DNA from: Azolla caroliniana
Taxonomy: Eukaryota; Polypodiophyta
DNA: 64,000 bases
Reading direction: 5' to 3'
Assembly (NCBI GenBank): GCA_043228905.1
Contig: JBHGNT010000022.1
Span: forward strand, 2,914,001 to 2,978,000
In this document: piece after piece, positions 34,125-44,483 of the stretch
How positions within the stretch are numbered: the first letter of the stretch is position 1
How the letters are laid out: each line of letters begins with the position of its first letter
Notes under the pieces: model-generated
Told to the model about the DNA's origin: nothing
The model's input: only the letters and a program-made list of their open reading frames with translations
The model's database searches: none
Translations under genes and position numbers: made by a program

Positions 34125-35550
34125 CCGGTAACCGGCTTTCTTTGCTTTGTCCGGTGTGTCGGCAACACCAACGTCATTCTGCTTTCGCCCGGATCGGGTC
34201 TTGTACCGCTATGAGGGTCCGGCCCCTCCGGTTTTCCCCACATGCTTATATTCTACCAAAACCTCGTAATTCTGGCACACGACTTCCACAAAGCTAGTCT
34301 TTTCTTCGACCGGGTCGCTCCACCTGGTGACCTCCCGGACCCGTCTCTCCACGCAGTCTGCTTCCTCCCTTCTCAATCACACGCCGACGAGGCCTTCTAG
34401 CACCACTGGCCAGAACTCGGAGTCTTTCGTCTTCCGGCCTTCGTCACTCCCGACCCGGATCCCTGCCGACGCCGAGTAGTGGATGGTCTCCGCGTGGCGC
34501 GCCGCCGCTTCTTCCATCAGCCTCTTCATTCCTCCCCGTCCAATATTCAGCTCCAGGGCTCTTCGGGTCTCGCTAGCGTGCACCCTCCTGTTCCATAGGT
34601 ACACCACATTAGCCCTAATTGCTTCTGCGAAGTCCACACAGTCCTTCTAGATGTGACCAACTGCGTCACATCACAAGCACCGATGCCCACCCGGAGGGCT
34701 TCAGTCGCGAGGCTGCTCGCCGCCGTCCCTCCTCGCTTGTGCAATCTGGGGGTCTCGTACCAACTGCGTCAGTTCTTCCAGAGCCGCTCCGTCGGACGGG
34801 CCCTTGACCACGCTGGACGAGCCTGTATCAAGCCAATCTCAGCTTTCCTCCTTGCGCGTTGGTGGGGGTTCCTCGAGGTTTCTCGCCGCAACCGCTTGTG
34901 CCCTTAACGAGCCCTTGTCGACCCACTCACGCTGTTTGTCGAAATGGCCGCAAACCCCTTTTACCACGGCCTAGTCGGTCGTCAGCCCATCGTCCGTCTC
35001 CAGCAAGAGACCCACTTGCTCCCGATCCCGCACGTCCACAACTTTGACAAATAAGAGAACATGGCTCGTGTCCAGTACAGTCCTGTCTAGTGTTGAAAGA
35101 CGTGCGAAGCGTTCTTCAAAATCCCGGAGGAGCGCTGGCGCATTCCTCTCCTTCCCTGGGGTCTCCACCCAATCCATAAAGTCCCGCTTCGATAACCGAA
35201 GCGTGTCATCAAGCCCGTATTGTTCGAGGAACTGCGATTTGAATTCCACTAGGTCTGGCATCCAACCTACAGCTCGAGGACCTTTGCGTGGATGCCCGGT
35301 GTCGCTACCTGAGGGAACCCAGCCAGACGCCTCTCCTCCGGGGAATCCCTTATCACCATTTTGGCCCGGTAGGCCACCAAATAAATCGTGGCGTCCTTTC
35401 CATCGAACCGGCCTATTGTACCGACAATCACTTCAATGGCCCTGTCGAGGGCGCCAGTGCCCTCGCGAGCACTTACTATCCGATCGACTGCTGCTGCCAT
35501 GGCTTCAACAAGCTCCGATCCCCTCATTTTCGATTCCTCTGCCGCCTTGC
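34125..35550 (-). pseudogene. Gypsy group 2 fragment Y: broken gag
   Basis: Three minus-strand pieces in different frames resemble element 1 Gag: 35267-35527 (IVGTIGRFDGKDATIYLVAY), 34971-35261 (KRDFMDWVETPGKERNAPAL, VVDVRDREQVGLLLE), and 34377-34637 (LWNRRVHASETRRALELNIG, AETIHYSASAGIRVGSDEG). The zinc knuckle is partly destroyed. Directly upstream are the primer-binding site and LTR-Y. Confidence 0.75.
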
Positions 35551-35568
35551 TTCACGTCGGGTTCACCA
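35551..35568 (-). other. Putative primer-binding site of fragment Y
   Basis: Minus strand TGGTGAACCCGACGTGAA, six bases inside LTR-Y; identical to the site in element 1. The tRNA that would pair is not one of the usual plant primers I know. Confidence 0.6.
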
Positions 35569-35574
35569 AATAAA

Positions 35575-36072
35575 TGTCGTGTTGTTATGCTCTCGCGTAT
35601 GAAATAAGGCGGGACCGCGGGGGCCCTGAACCGAGGAGCGTGAGAGACGAGAGGGATAGAGATTCGCAGAAGCACAGAGAGATAGAAACGAAAGAATCAA
35701 TTCCAATAACAATATAGATTACAGAGCTTGCAATGGTACAACCGGCAAGCCGGTTACAGACTCAACACAGACGAACACACGCACTGAAATATGCAGTGGG
35801 GCCTCTATCGGAAGCACACAGGCAACCAACCTAACCCAAAATCCCGGCAGAAACAACAATGATGGTGGAGGAGAGAGCTCGGTTCCCAGTCCGACAACAC
35901 TTCTTCCTAAAAAAGAATGCGATCCCCACTTAAGCCCTTTTCCTCTCATTTTATAGCACAAGGAGAGAGAGCCGTTTACAGACAGTTAAATCAATGTTAT
36001 TCTTTGTCCTTTCAGATAGAGATCCTCTTCGATTCCCTTCTTAATGAATTCGTGCAACCTAGGATAATTACA
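35575..36072 (-). mobile_element. LTR of gypsy group 2 fragment Y (5' LTR)
   Basis: 498 bp on minus from TGTAATTATCCTAGG (36072) to ...AGCATAACAACACGACA (35575). A TATA box (gctataaaatgagagg, near 35950) is present. A downstream piece of the same LTR lies inverted at 54573-54782. Its 3' end shares the gg(t/c)cccgcc...cgaca pattern with element 1, X and S. Confidence 0.8.
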
Positions 36073-36115
36073 TCGCCGACCTGTACTTAACTATGTATGT
36101 AAATATATCAAACAT

Positions 36116-37804
36116 GTGCCCGTGTGTAAGGTCTGGTTCACGCACACCATCCACCGATTCCTCCCAGGGACGGTTTTCTCCACGACAATGTGTTACAATA
36201 AGGGAAACCAATATCATACTGAGCCATGTTGCTACCCCAATCAGACACACCACACAAACGAGCACTGGCACTGTCATCAGGATCACCACCACTCCTCCAG
36301 GGATTACGGCCACGATGCCCCACGGAATTATCGTGGCTTCCGAAATAATCGTGGTTTCCATAATTTCGGCAACCGTCGACACTTTGAAAATCGTCGCCGC
36401 GATAATCAACGTGACAATCGTCGCCGACAACAAGCTAAGGATTGGGTAGATACAACCAATAATGCCAACATAAACCGTATGAAAGCCGACATAGCGGAAT
36501 CCAATGAACGGAAACACGGCCAACTACAGACCGCACATTCGGATCAACCTAGCTCTAATGATCCCGGGTGGCAGGCACTTGCGGACTCCCAAATCTCAAT
36601 GCCGCTGCATAAACTGCTCCACGTGTTACCTCGCTTCAAGGAGACGGTCCATTCACTCACAAATCGGGATTCGTTGCATCCATCCGTAAACCTCATGGCC
36701 CCGACACCAGGACCTTCTCTGATCGATTCACAAAATACAGCCGTACAACTCATCTTACGAGGTCACGAAGTTCCTGGATGCATTATCGATGGTGGGTCAG
36801 GTGTCAATGTGATTAGTGAAGCGACATGCAACAAGATCGACATCACTCAAGATACACGGTCGATACGCCCAATAGGCCTCATCACGATTATGCCTCAAGA
36901 AATGTCGACACGCATGGCTCAGCCTCAATCCGGCCAAATGTGTTTTCCAAGTGACAAGTGGAGCTTTATTAGGTCACATTGTTTTAAAGAGGGTATCGCT
37001 ATGGACCCAAACAAAGTGCAAGCCATCTTGAATGCCCCAACGCCCCCTACGGCCAAAGCACTCAGCCAATTTCTGAGCCAAATACAGTGGCATAGTCGTA
37101 TGCTCCGATACCTTGCTGATTCTGCGACCCCTTTACATGCAGCAGTCCATACGATGCCTTCTCGATGGACAGAACAAGAAGGCACGACATACCAATCATT
37201 GAAAGTCATGTTGTCACAAGCCCCAGTAGTCCAACCCCCAGATTGGACGGAGCCGTTTCACGTATTCGTGGACGCATCCGATATCGCGATCGGTAGTGCT
37301 TTAATGCAGAAAACCCCACCCAATTGGGATCACCCAGTCTACTACGCCAACCGCCGACTCTCGACAGCAGAAAGGAATTACTCCACCATGGAACGAGAAG
37401 CACTTGGCATGATATATAACGTTATGAAATTTCGGCATTATCTGCTCGGCCAAAAGTTCACGTTCCACGTACATCATTCGGCACTACTTTACCTTGTAAA
37501 TAAGCAAGCTTTGACTAGTTGGTTAGCGCGATGGATGCCGCTCCTTCAGGAGTTTGATTACAAGATTCAACACCGAATAGGAGTTCAACACGCGATAGAC
37601 GATTACCTTAGCCGCTTGGAAATAGGAGAACCGCCGGACCAAGATTGTGGTGACTTGCTAGACGCCGCCCTATTCTCCATCAACACAACACCCATCCAGT
37701 CTGATCCTAACGACGCCTGGATCACCGAAATGACCCAATTCTTAAGTACGAGACTTCCCCCGGATCACCTCCCACTTGACGCTCGAAAACGGTTAACAAT
37801 CTGA
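36116..37804 (+). pseudogene. Gypsy group 1 copy A: gag tail, protease and RNase H joined by an internal deletion
   Basis: A 562-codon open frame. It begins with Arg/Asn-rich gag tail (about residues 60-120), then RQQAKDWVDTTNNANINRMK, protease ELPG-like motif with CIIDGGSGVNVIS (about residue 222). After NKIDITQ...RPIGLI it jumps straight into RT thumb sequence read out of frame (MPQEMSTR, normally LCLKKCR), then GIAMDPNKVQAILNAP, FLSQIQWHSRMLRYLADSAT, RNase H VFVDASDIAIGSALMQKT, NYSTMEREALGMIYNV, FTFHVHHSALLYLVNKQALT and DDYLSRLEIG. The RT palm with its FLDD is gone. The deletion is shared with copy E, so it predates their separation. Left neighbour is LTR-Y. Confidence 0.85.
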
Positions 37805-38601
37805 AGCCGTAATTTTTGTGTATTCACGAATACACTGTATCGCAAGGCCTCAGTTGGCATCTCGAGGCGCACGGTTCGACAATTTGAGAAAGACACCATA
37901 CTTCGTGAATCTCACCACGGAATCGCGTGCGGGCATTATGCAGGCGAAGCCACAACCCGAAAAAACTGGTAGAGTGGGCTCTGGTGGCCGACCACGTAAA
38001 AGGAAATTTATGGTGCCGTTTCGGTTGTCCAATCGAGCTAGTAAGTGATCACAAAGGACACGTCGTCAATCGAAGAATTAGTGAATTAACCTCCCACTAC
38101 GCCGTTGTACACAAGAAAAGCACCTCGTACTACCCCCAAGCTAATGGTCTTGCGGAATCCACAAATAAAACCCTTCAGACCATTCTTAAGAAAATCATCA
38201 ATGAGAATCGCACGGATTGGGACGATAAATTACACAATGCTTTATGGGCTTATCGCACGACCTTTAAAACCAGTATCGGCTCAACGCCTTTTCGACTAGG
38301 TTTTGGATTAGAAGACGTAATGCCCATTGAAATCCAAGTACCCAGCTTGCGAGTACAAATAGCTGAACGATTGCCGGAATCGGAATCTAAACACCAATGT
38401 CTGGTCCAATTACTCGAACTCGGAGAACAACGAATTGCCAGTTTGGGTCAATTGGAGCACGGAGAGAGACGAAGGAAAGCCTTTGTTGATAGACATTGTC
38501 GAATACCGGACAAAACTTGGAACAACATTTCGGAGAATATTCACTTACGGGAAAAGCTCATCGCATGCATGGAGGTCCCAATGAGTTCTTTTGGAACCTA
38601 G
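37805..38601 (+). pseudogene. Gypsy group 1 copy A: integrase with internal deletion
   Basis: The region after RNase H has broken linker sequence (HHCC finger missing). An open 224-codon frame (37927-38601) gives LWCRFGCPIELVSDHKGHVV (second Asp), YYPQANGLAESTNKTLQTIL (catalytic Glu), NRTDWDDKLHNALWAYRTTF, FRLGFGLEDVMPIEIQVPSL. Comparison with copy E (51535-51903) shows that the zinc finger and the first catalytic Asp were deleted. The C-terminus diverges after DRHCRIPDKTW. Confidence 0.82.
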
Positions 38602-38837
38602 CCCATTTCCTCCTCGAGTACACCTGCATCCACGCAAACCCCTATGGCATGCCGGATAAAAAAGCAAGATTATTTATTACGGCTTACCGCGACAGAGCAA
38701 TTGATTGGGGAATCATCAGCAGGGAAGGTGTTCGAGCGGCCATCGCTTCTTTTTAATCGGGGAAATGATTTTGACCCATGCTAGCACAATACACTGTTGT
38801 GTTGTACCTTCCCCAAGCACAACCTCCATGACAGACA

Positions 38838-40638
38838 TTGGCGCTCCCTGCTCCAACCCCTAGGGCTAAACGACAACGAACGTTGCAGTTGTCGCATGAA
38901 GAGTGGCAAGATGAAGATAACCAGGCCCTTTCCACAACCCCAGCTGAGCAAAACACCGAAGACGGGGACAACATCACCATACGCGGTCGTGATAAAACGA
39001 CACGGGCAATACCCTCACGCCGGCCGACGCCACCCTCGAAACCAACCAAACAGGCCGAACAACCAATGTCTGTTCTAGAGGTCCCACGGTTTGTGGAGAC
39101 CAAACGACAACAGGAGCATGAAAAACAAGCATCCCCAGAACCTGATCAGGCCGCAAAACACCGCTGCACCAACATTAACAGCACCACACAGACTAAGGAT
39201 GGAACGATGGATGCCACCAAACAATTGGTCATCATCCCGAAGGAAGCTACCACGATCATGACAACCACCACGCTGGATCCCAATAGACCTATTGTGCAAG
39301 GTCAACAATCACGATTTTCGGAGGATGAAGTATTAACCTTCCGCGATCTGCCAGGGGAAGCATTTGGACTCGGAGCACTTTTGCAACATGGCACGACATA
39401 CAAACTCATCGACTTTTTGGCTCATCTCCAAGTAGCTGTCGCGGCCCGCATGGCCCAAGAAAACGCCGAACAACAAGTCATAGAGAGGGCCTTAGACAAT
39501 GAGCCGGCTTCAAATGAGGAGCCGACTTCAAAAGGTTGGTCGCAAACGGGCCACAAAGAAACGCCGAACACGCATTGAGCTTCCACAACTCAACACGACG
39601 TTGGTCAAAGTTTACCAGCAATTGGACAGAGCGACGCGTGCCGCCAAAGACAAGGCTAACCGTAACAAGGAGGCAAGAAAACAAGCAAAAGTTGTCACAG
39701 ACCTATGGCAGACCTCTAAAGCACAACGGGTAGAATTAGAGCAACAGCTTCAAAAACGGGATCAGCCACCCCCCCTCCCTCTACCGCATCCCCCTTCTAC
39801 CTCCAAGGACCAATCAACACAAATGAACTTACCACACTGGCCTGAACAGACCATCACGACAATATAGACGGACCAGCCCGATGCGTGCGAAAGAACCAAC
39901 ACGGCCGATGAGACCATGCCTCCTTTGCCCTGTCAATCTAGCGACTACGACCGTGCAAACCGATGAAGATATTGGTGAAACTATTCGCCAATACAAAGAA
40001 GAGATTGCCTTGCACAAAGCCATTGTAGAAAAAGCGAAAGAATGCTACGAGGACGCACAAATGGAGGCCGTCAAAAGCAAGGAGAGAGCCATGCAGAAGG
40101 AAGCCGAACTTACGAAGGAGCTACAAGAAAAAATGACTAACGTCACGGAGACAAAATAAAAAGCGGTCGACTCTATTACGTCCTTATAGGACATTGCGAC
40201 CACACAAATCGCCTCACTAAACAAAGAACTCGTGGAAATGTAGGTAAGCTCAAGTCAATTTTTGCAAAAATACGAAGACGCCGAAAACGAGTGCATCTGG
40301 TTATTTAACAAGCTCGACAAACACGAATAGACGCACAAACAACACATAAAAGAACTGGAGGAGGTTAAAACACAGTTTAGCCAACGAATCGACACAGTAA
40401 CGGAGGAAGCAACGGCAAGGGTCAAGGCAGTCAATACATCTTGCGAAATTCTTACGCCGAAATTATGGCTCGACATAGAAAAGCCAAGCACGAGATGTTG
40501 GTTCTTCAAACAATGTACGACATACGGGAGGAACGCATCAATGCGTTAGTTATGAGGCAACGACAGATATTAAACAGGAAGGTCGATGAAATACTAGCTG
40601 TAGGTTGGAAGCAATGGTCGGCTCAAGCAGCGGAATAG
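38838..40638 (+). pseudogene. Gypsy group 1 copy A: extra coiled-coil ORF downstream of integrase
   Basis: Open frames 38838-39578, 39499-39867, 39881-40159 and 40441-40638 together encode one broken protein. Its first part is Thr/Pro/Gln-rich and charged (KRQRTLQLSHEEWQDEDNQ). A segment LLQHGTTYKLIDFLAHLQVA comes before long heptad-like stretches (YQQLDRATRAAKDKANRNKE, YKEEIALHKAIVEKAKECYE, KEAELTKELQEKM, YDIREERINALVMRQRQILN). No membrane segment, no zinc knuckle, no chromodomain. Copy D has a corresponding frame in the same place (61027-62250). Additional 3' ORFs are known in some plant Tat-lineage gypsy elements; the function here is unknown. Confidence 0.65.
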
Positions 40639-40639
40639 C

Positions 40640-41551
40640 AAATGGGTTAGGTGGTGCCGTTCCACGGTACGGTTTCAAGAGAAACCCGTTGACCCAATGC
40701 AGTAGTGCTTCGCCAGCTAGTGTGCCGCGTTGAAAGATGCCGTTGTACGTGTCAATGATCCAGAAAAGCCCTATCCACTGGAATCGAAGATTGTTGGTCA
40801 TAGACCCGAGTTTTGTTAGGAAAACTAGGACCGGCTGCCCGATTTCAAAAGTTTTGTCTGGTATCCGACAATGTCTATCGACGAAGGATTTCCTTCGTTT
40901 CTGTCCATGCTCCAATTGAGCCAGACTGACAATTCCTTGCTCTCCGAGTTCGAGTAATTGGACCAGAAGCTGGTGTTCGGATTCTGATTCCGGTAATCAT
41001 TCGGCTATTTGTACTCTCAAGTTGGGTACCTAGAATTCAATGGGCATTACGGCTTCTAATCTGAAAGCTAGCCGAAAAGGCGTTGAACCGATACTGGTTT
41101 TAAAGGTCGTGCAATAAGCCCATAAAGCACTGTGTAATTTATCGTCCCAATCCGTGCAATTCTCACTGATAGTTTTCTTAAGAATGGTCTCAAGGGTTTT
41201 ATTTGTGGATTTGGCATGACCATTAGCTTGGGGGTAGTACGGGGTGCTTTTCTTGCGTACGACGGTGTAGTGAGAGGTTAATTCGCGGACTCTTCGATTG
41301 ACGACGTGTCCTCCGTGATCACTTACTAGCTCGATTAGACAACTGAAATGGCACCATAATTTTTCGTAAATGAATTTTTCGGTTGATGCTGCCGTGTTAT
41401 CTCGAAGACCTTTTGCTTCGACCCATTTCGTACAGTAATCAGTTGCTACTAGTATATATTTGTTTCTGGTGCGTGTGGCGGCAGGTTTAAAAGGGCCTAC
41501 AAGTACAAAAATCGTGAGCATCCTTTTTCGTGGTTGGCCACCAGAGCCCAC
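40640..41551 (-). pseudogene. Gypsy group 1 copy B: integrase
   Basis: Minus frames: 41030-41551 (VLVGPFKPAATRTRNKYILV, ATDYCTKWVEAKGLRDNTAA, CLIELVSDHGGHVVNRRVRE, YYPQANGHAKSTNKTLETIL with the catalytic Glu changed to Lys) and 40550-40915 (DRHCRIPDKTFEIGQPVLVF, WIGLFWIIDTYNGIF, HWVNGFLLKPYRG). Zinc finger mostly deleted. The copy meets the tail of copy A's extra ORF at about 40639, tail to tail. Confidence 0.85.
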
Positions 41552-41712
41552 TCTGCCAGTTTTTCCGGGTTATGGTGTTACCTGCATAATGCTCGCCCGC
41601 GATTCCATGGTGATATTCCCGAAGTATGGCATCTTTCTCGAATTGTTGAACCGTGCACCTCCAGATGCCATCCGAGGCATTGTAATACAGTGTATTTGTG
41701 AATAAACAAAAA

Positions 41713-42400
41713 TTATGGCTTCGGCTCTGCTAACCGTTTTCGAGCGTCAAGTGGGAGGTGGTATGGGGGAAGTCCCGTACTTAGGAATTGGGACATTTCG
41801 GTGATCCAGGCGTCATTAGGATCAGACTCGATGAGTGTTGTGTCGATGAAGAATAGGGCGGTGTTTGACAAGTCACCGCATTCCTGGTCCGGTGGTTCTC
41901 CTGTTTCCAAGTGGCTAAGGTAGTAGACAATCGCGTGTTGAACTCTTGGTCGGTGTTGAATCTCAAAATCGAACTTCTGAAGGAGCAACATCCATCGTGC
42001 TAACCAACCAGTTAGATCTTGCTTATTTACAAGGTAAAGTAGTGCCGAATGATCTATGTGGAACGTGAATTTTCGGCTGAGCAGATAATGCCGAAATTTT
42101 GTAATGCTATATATCATGCCGAGTGCTTCTCATTCCGTGGTGGAGTAATTCCTTTCTACTGGCGTAGTAGACTGGGTGATACCAATTGGGTGGGGTTTTC
42201 TGCATTAAAGCACTACCGATCGCGATATCGGATGCGTCCACGAATGTGTGAAAGGGCTCCGTCCAATCTGGGGGTTGGACTACTGGGGCTTGGGACATTG
42301 TGACTTTCAGTGATTGGTATGTCGTGCCTTCTCGTTCTATCCATTGAAAAGGCACTGTATGGACTGCTGCATGTAAAGGGGTCGCGGAATCGGCAAGGTA
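41713..42400 (-). pseudogene. Gypsy group 1 copy B: RNase H domain
   Basis: Minus frames 42107-42355 (EREGTTYQSLKVTMSQAPVV, FVDASDIAIGSALMQKTPPN) and 41713-42117 (MIYSITKFRHYLLSRKFTFH, IDHSALLYLVNKQDLTGWLA). One frameshift separates them. The order follows RT on the right and integrase on the left. Confidence 0.85.
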
Positions 42401-43150
42401 TCAGAGCATACGACTATGCCACCGTATTTGGCCCAGAAATCGGCTGAGTGGTTTGGCCGTAGTGGGGGCTGGGGCATTCAAGATGGCTTGCACTTTGTCT
42501 GCGTCCATAGCGATACCCTCTTTATTAACAATGTGACCTAACAAAGCTTCGCTCGTCACTTGGAAAGAACATTTGGCCGGATTGAGGCTGAGCCGTGCAT
42601 GCCGACATCTCTTGAGGCATAATCGTAATTGCGCAAGGTGTTCCAAGTGTTGTCCATAAACAACGAAATCATCAAGGAAGAGTTGCATAAAGGCTAGAAT
42701 GAAGTCCTCGAAGATTTCGGAGATTATGTGTTGAAATGTGGCGGGGGTTGTTTTCAAGCCGAACATCATTAGCACAGCTACAAATACACCCCATTCTGTT
42801 ACAAAGGTTGTTTTCTCATGATCATCCGGGTGCATGCGAATTTGGTTATAGCCACTGAAACCGTCAAGGAAGCTATAACAATCGTGGCCGGCCACCATAT
42901 CGAGGATGTTGTCAGTGAAGGGAAGTGGGAAGGCATCCGTGATCGTGATGACGTTAAGTTTCCGGTAATCCACACAAACCAGGATTTGTCCATTCTTTTT
43001 TGTGACGACCACAATAGGACTTAGCCATGTGGCCCTTTTTACCGGTCGGAGGAATCCTACACGTAGTAATTTATCTATTTCGTCTTTTACTTTTGCCACA
43101 TAGTTGGGATTCATACGGTATCGTCGTTGATGAATTGGTCGTGCGTCCAT
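42401..43150 (-). pseudogene. Gypsy group 1 copy B: reverse transcriptase, open frame
   Basis: 249-codon open frame with all RT core motifs: NYVAKVKDEIDKLLRVGFLR, TWLSPIVVVTKKNGQILVCV, DYRKLNVITITDAFPLPFTD, HDCYSFLDGFSGYNQIRMHP, EKTTFVTEWGVFVAVLMMFG, LKTTPATFQHII, AFMQLFLDDFVVYGQ (FLDD catalytic box), LSLNPAKCSFQVTSEALLGH and NAPAPTTAKPLSRFLGQIRW. It is the best preserved RT of group 1 here. The element is still dead because RNase H and integrase are broken. Confidence 0.9.
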
Positions 43151-43487
43151 TTGAAGGTGTATCTAGTGTTGGTAGTACTAAGGATCTAGGCCTTTCATGT
43201 TGTCGTAGGACCATGTGAACATGTCCTGATACTCTGTAAGTAATCCTATTAAGGCGGATCTGTTGCTAGTTGCCAGGTCTTTGGCAATTTTAACGATGCG
43301 TGGCTCGGAAGGTGAGCCGAGGTTGACCTCTTCTAAGGTGGAGGCTTTTACACGCTGCGATATTGCTAATTCGCGGTCAAGTGCGTCACGGGTTTGTAGA
43401 AATTCTTTTATTGATGCCTGGTCGGGTTCGTGGGGAACTTCGTGATCGATGGCGTTGGCTATGTAGGGTTCGACAACCGTGACTCCT
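43151..43487 (-). pseudogene. Gypsy group 1 copy B: PR-RT linker
   Basis: On minus: VTVVEPYIANAIDHEVPHEP, then DALDRELAISQRVKASTLEE, VNLGSPSEPRIVKIAKDLA, LLTEYQDMFTWSYDNMKGLD. It corresponds to the PR-RT linker in copy D. A stop lies before the RT frame. At about 43487 the sequence switches to copy C in opposite orientation. Confidence 0.8.
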
Positions 43488-43489
43488 CC

Positions 43490-43680
43490 TTACAACAACC
43501 CATTATACGCCGAAGGAGTCCATATGTTAGATGGTCTCGCAAAAGACGAGATCAACTCGTTCCTGGATGAGCTCCCTACGATAGTTTCACGAAGTTCCCC
43601 ACGAACCCGACCAGGCGTCAATAAAAGAACTTCTACAAGCCCGTGACGCACTTGACCGCGAACTAGCAATATCGCAGCGT
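43490..43680 (+). pseudogene. Gypsy group 1 copy C, left part (before element 1)
   Basis: Plus frame with LYAEGVHMLDGLAKDEINSF and LDELPTIV, then RSSPRTRPG in a shifted frame, corresponding to copy D's LYEECVNMLEGLADEEVDQY. A piece present in B (VTVVEPYIANAID) is deleted. The copy breaks at ...atcgcagcgt where element 1 inserted and resumes at 49652. Confidence 0.8.
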
Positions 43681-44483
43681 TGTCGTGCCTTTCGGCTCCG
43701 GATCGTTGCGTGAGTCGGGTGGGAACCACAGAGGTCTTGGACTAGGAGAAAGAAGTTCGTGAGATAGAGATTAATTATGAGTAAATAGCAAAGAGAAAGA
43801 TAAGAAACTCGTGAATCACACGAGTATACTATATTAATTGGTACTTAGGGTGTTAAGAGAGAAGTAGATGTATAAATCGTGAATCCCACGAATAATTTTT
43901 GTATTGATTAATACTTAATCCAAATAATCAACAACCCTTTATATATTTCTCTCCTCCTTATATAAGGAAGGAAGAGCTAAGCATGGCTTCATGCTTTTTT
44001 TCATGTCCACTAAATGTGCATGTGATGCTTTTTTATTTCCTAAGTATAGGGCTCATGCACGCTAGATGTGCATGAGTTATTTTTAGTGTCTCGTGTTTTT
44101 TTTTTTTTTTCTTTTTCATATATTAAAAAAATACACGATTTACCTTTTAATAAAGGTATGCATAAATAAAGGTCTTATACGTATTAAATCTATATTTAAA
44201 ACACTTAAGATAAGTTAATGTAATGGTAAGGTTGGGGTTTGTCAATGTGGAGGTGCAGAGTTTGAATCACGCCCTGCGCAGTAGTGAGTATTTCCTTTTC
44301 TTTTTACATTTATGTCTCTTTATCCGGCTCTTCCTTGCCGGTATGCCGTTTTCTTCCTTGCCGGTATGCCGTTTTCCTCCTTGCCGGTATGCCGTTTTCT
44401 TCCGGTTCTCACCGAGCACTCCATTCTCTATCCGGAGGGACAAAAATATAATTTCCACATAGTGTGCAACCTACACTACGACA
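43681..44483 (-). mobile_element. Element 1 downstream (3') LTR
   Basis: 803 bp; minus TGTCGTAGTGTAGG at 44483 to ...CGAAAGGCACGACA at 43681. U3 contains three copies of a 24-bp unit with gccggtatgccgtttt (44330-44405). A TATA-like cttatataagg is near 43970. Relative to the upstream LTR it shows two C-to-T changes at CG sites, as expected of methylated DNA. Confidence 0.93.

Noticed and set aside
36068-36523. Hydrophobic 151-codon minus-strand frame, apparently membrane-spanning
   Set aside because: Antisense shadow of the Arg/Asn-rich gag tail of copy A; a similar one lies over copy E (53958-54554).
44223-44462. Plus-strand frame repeated at 49391-49630 that looks like a small membrane protein
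   Set aside because: It is LTR sequence present in both LTRs of element 1 and reflects the 24-bp repeats. There is no independent sign of coding.
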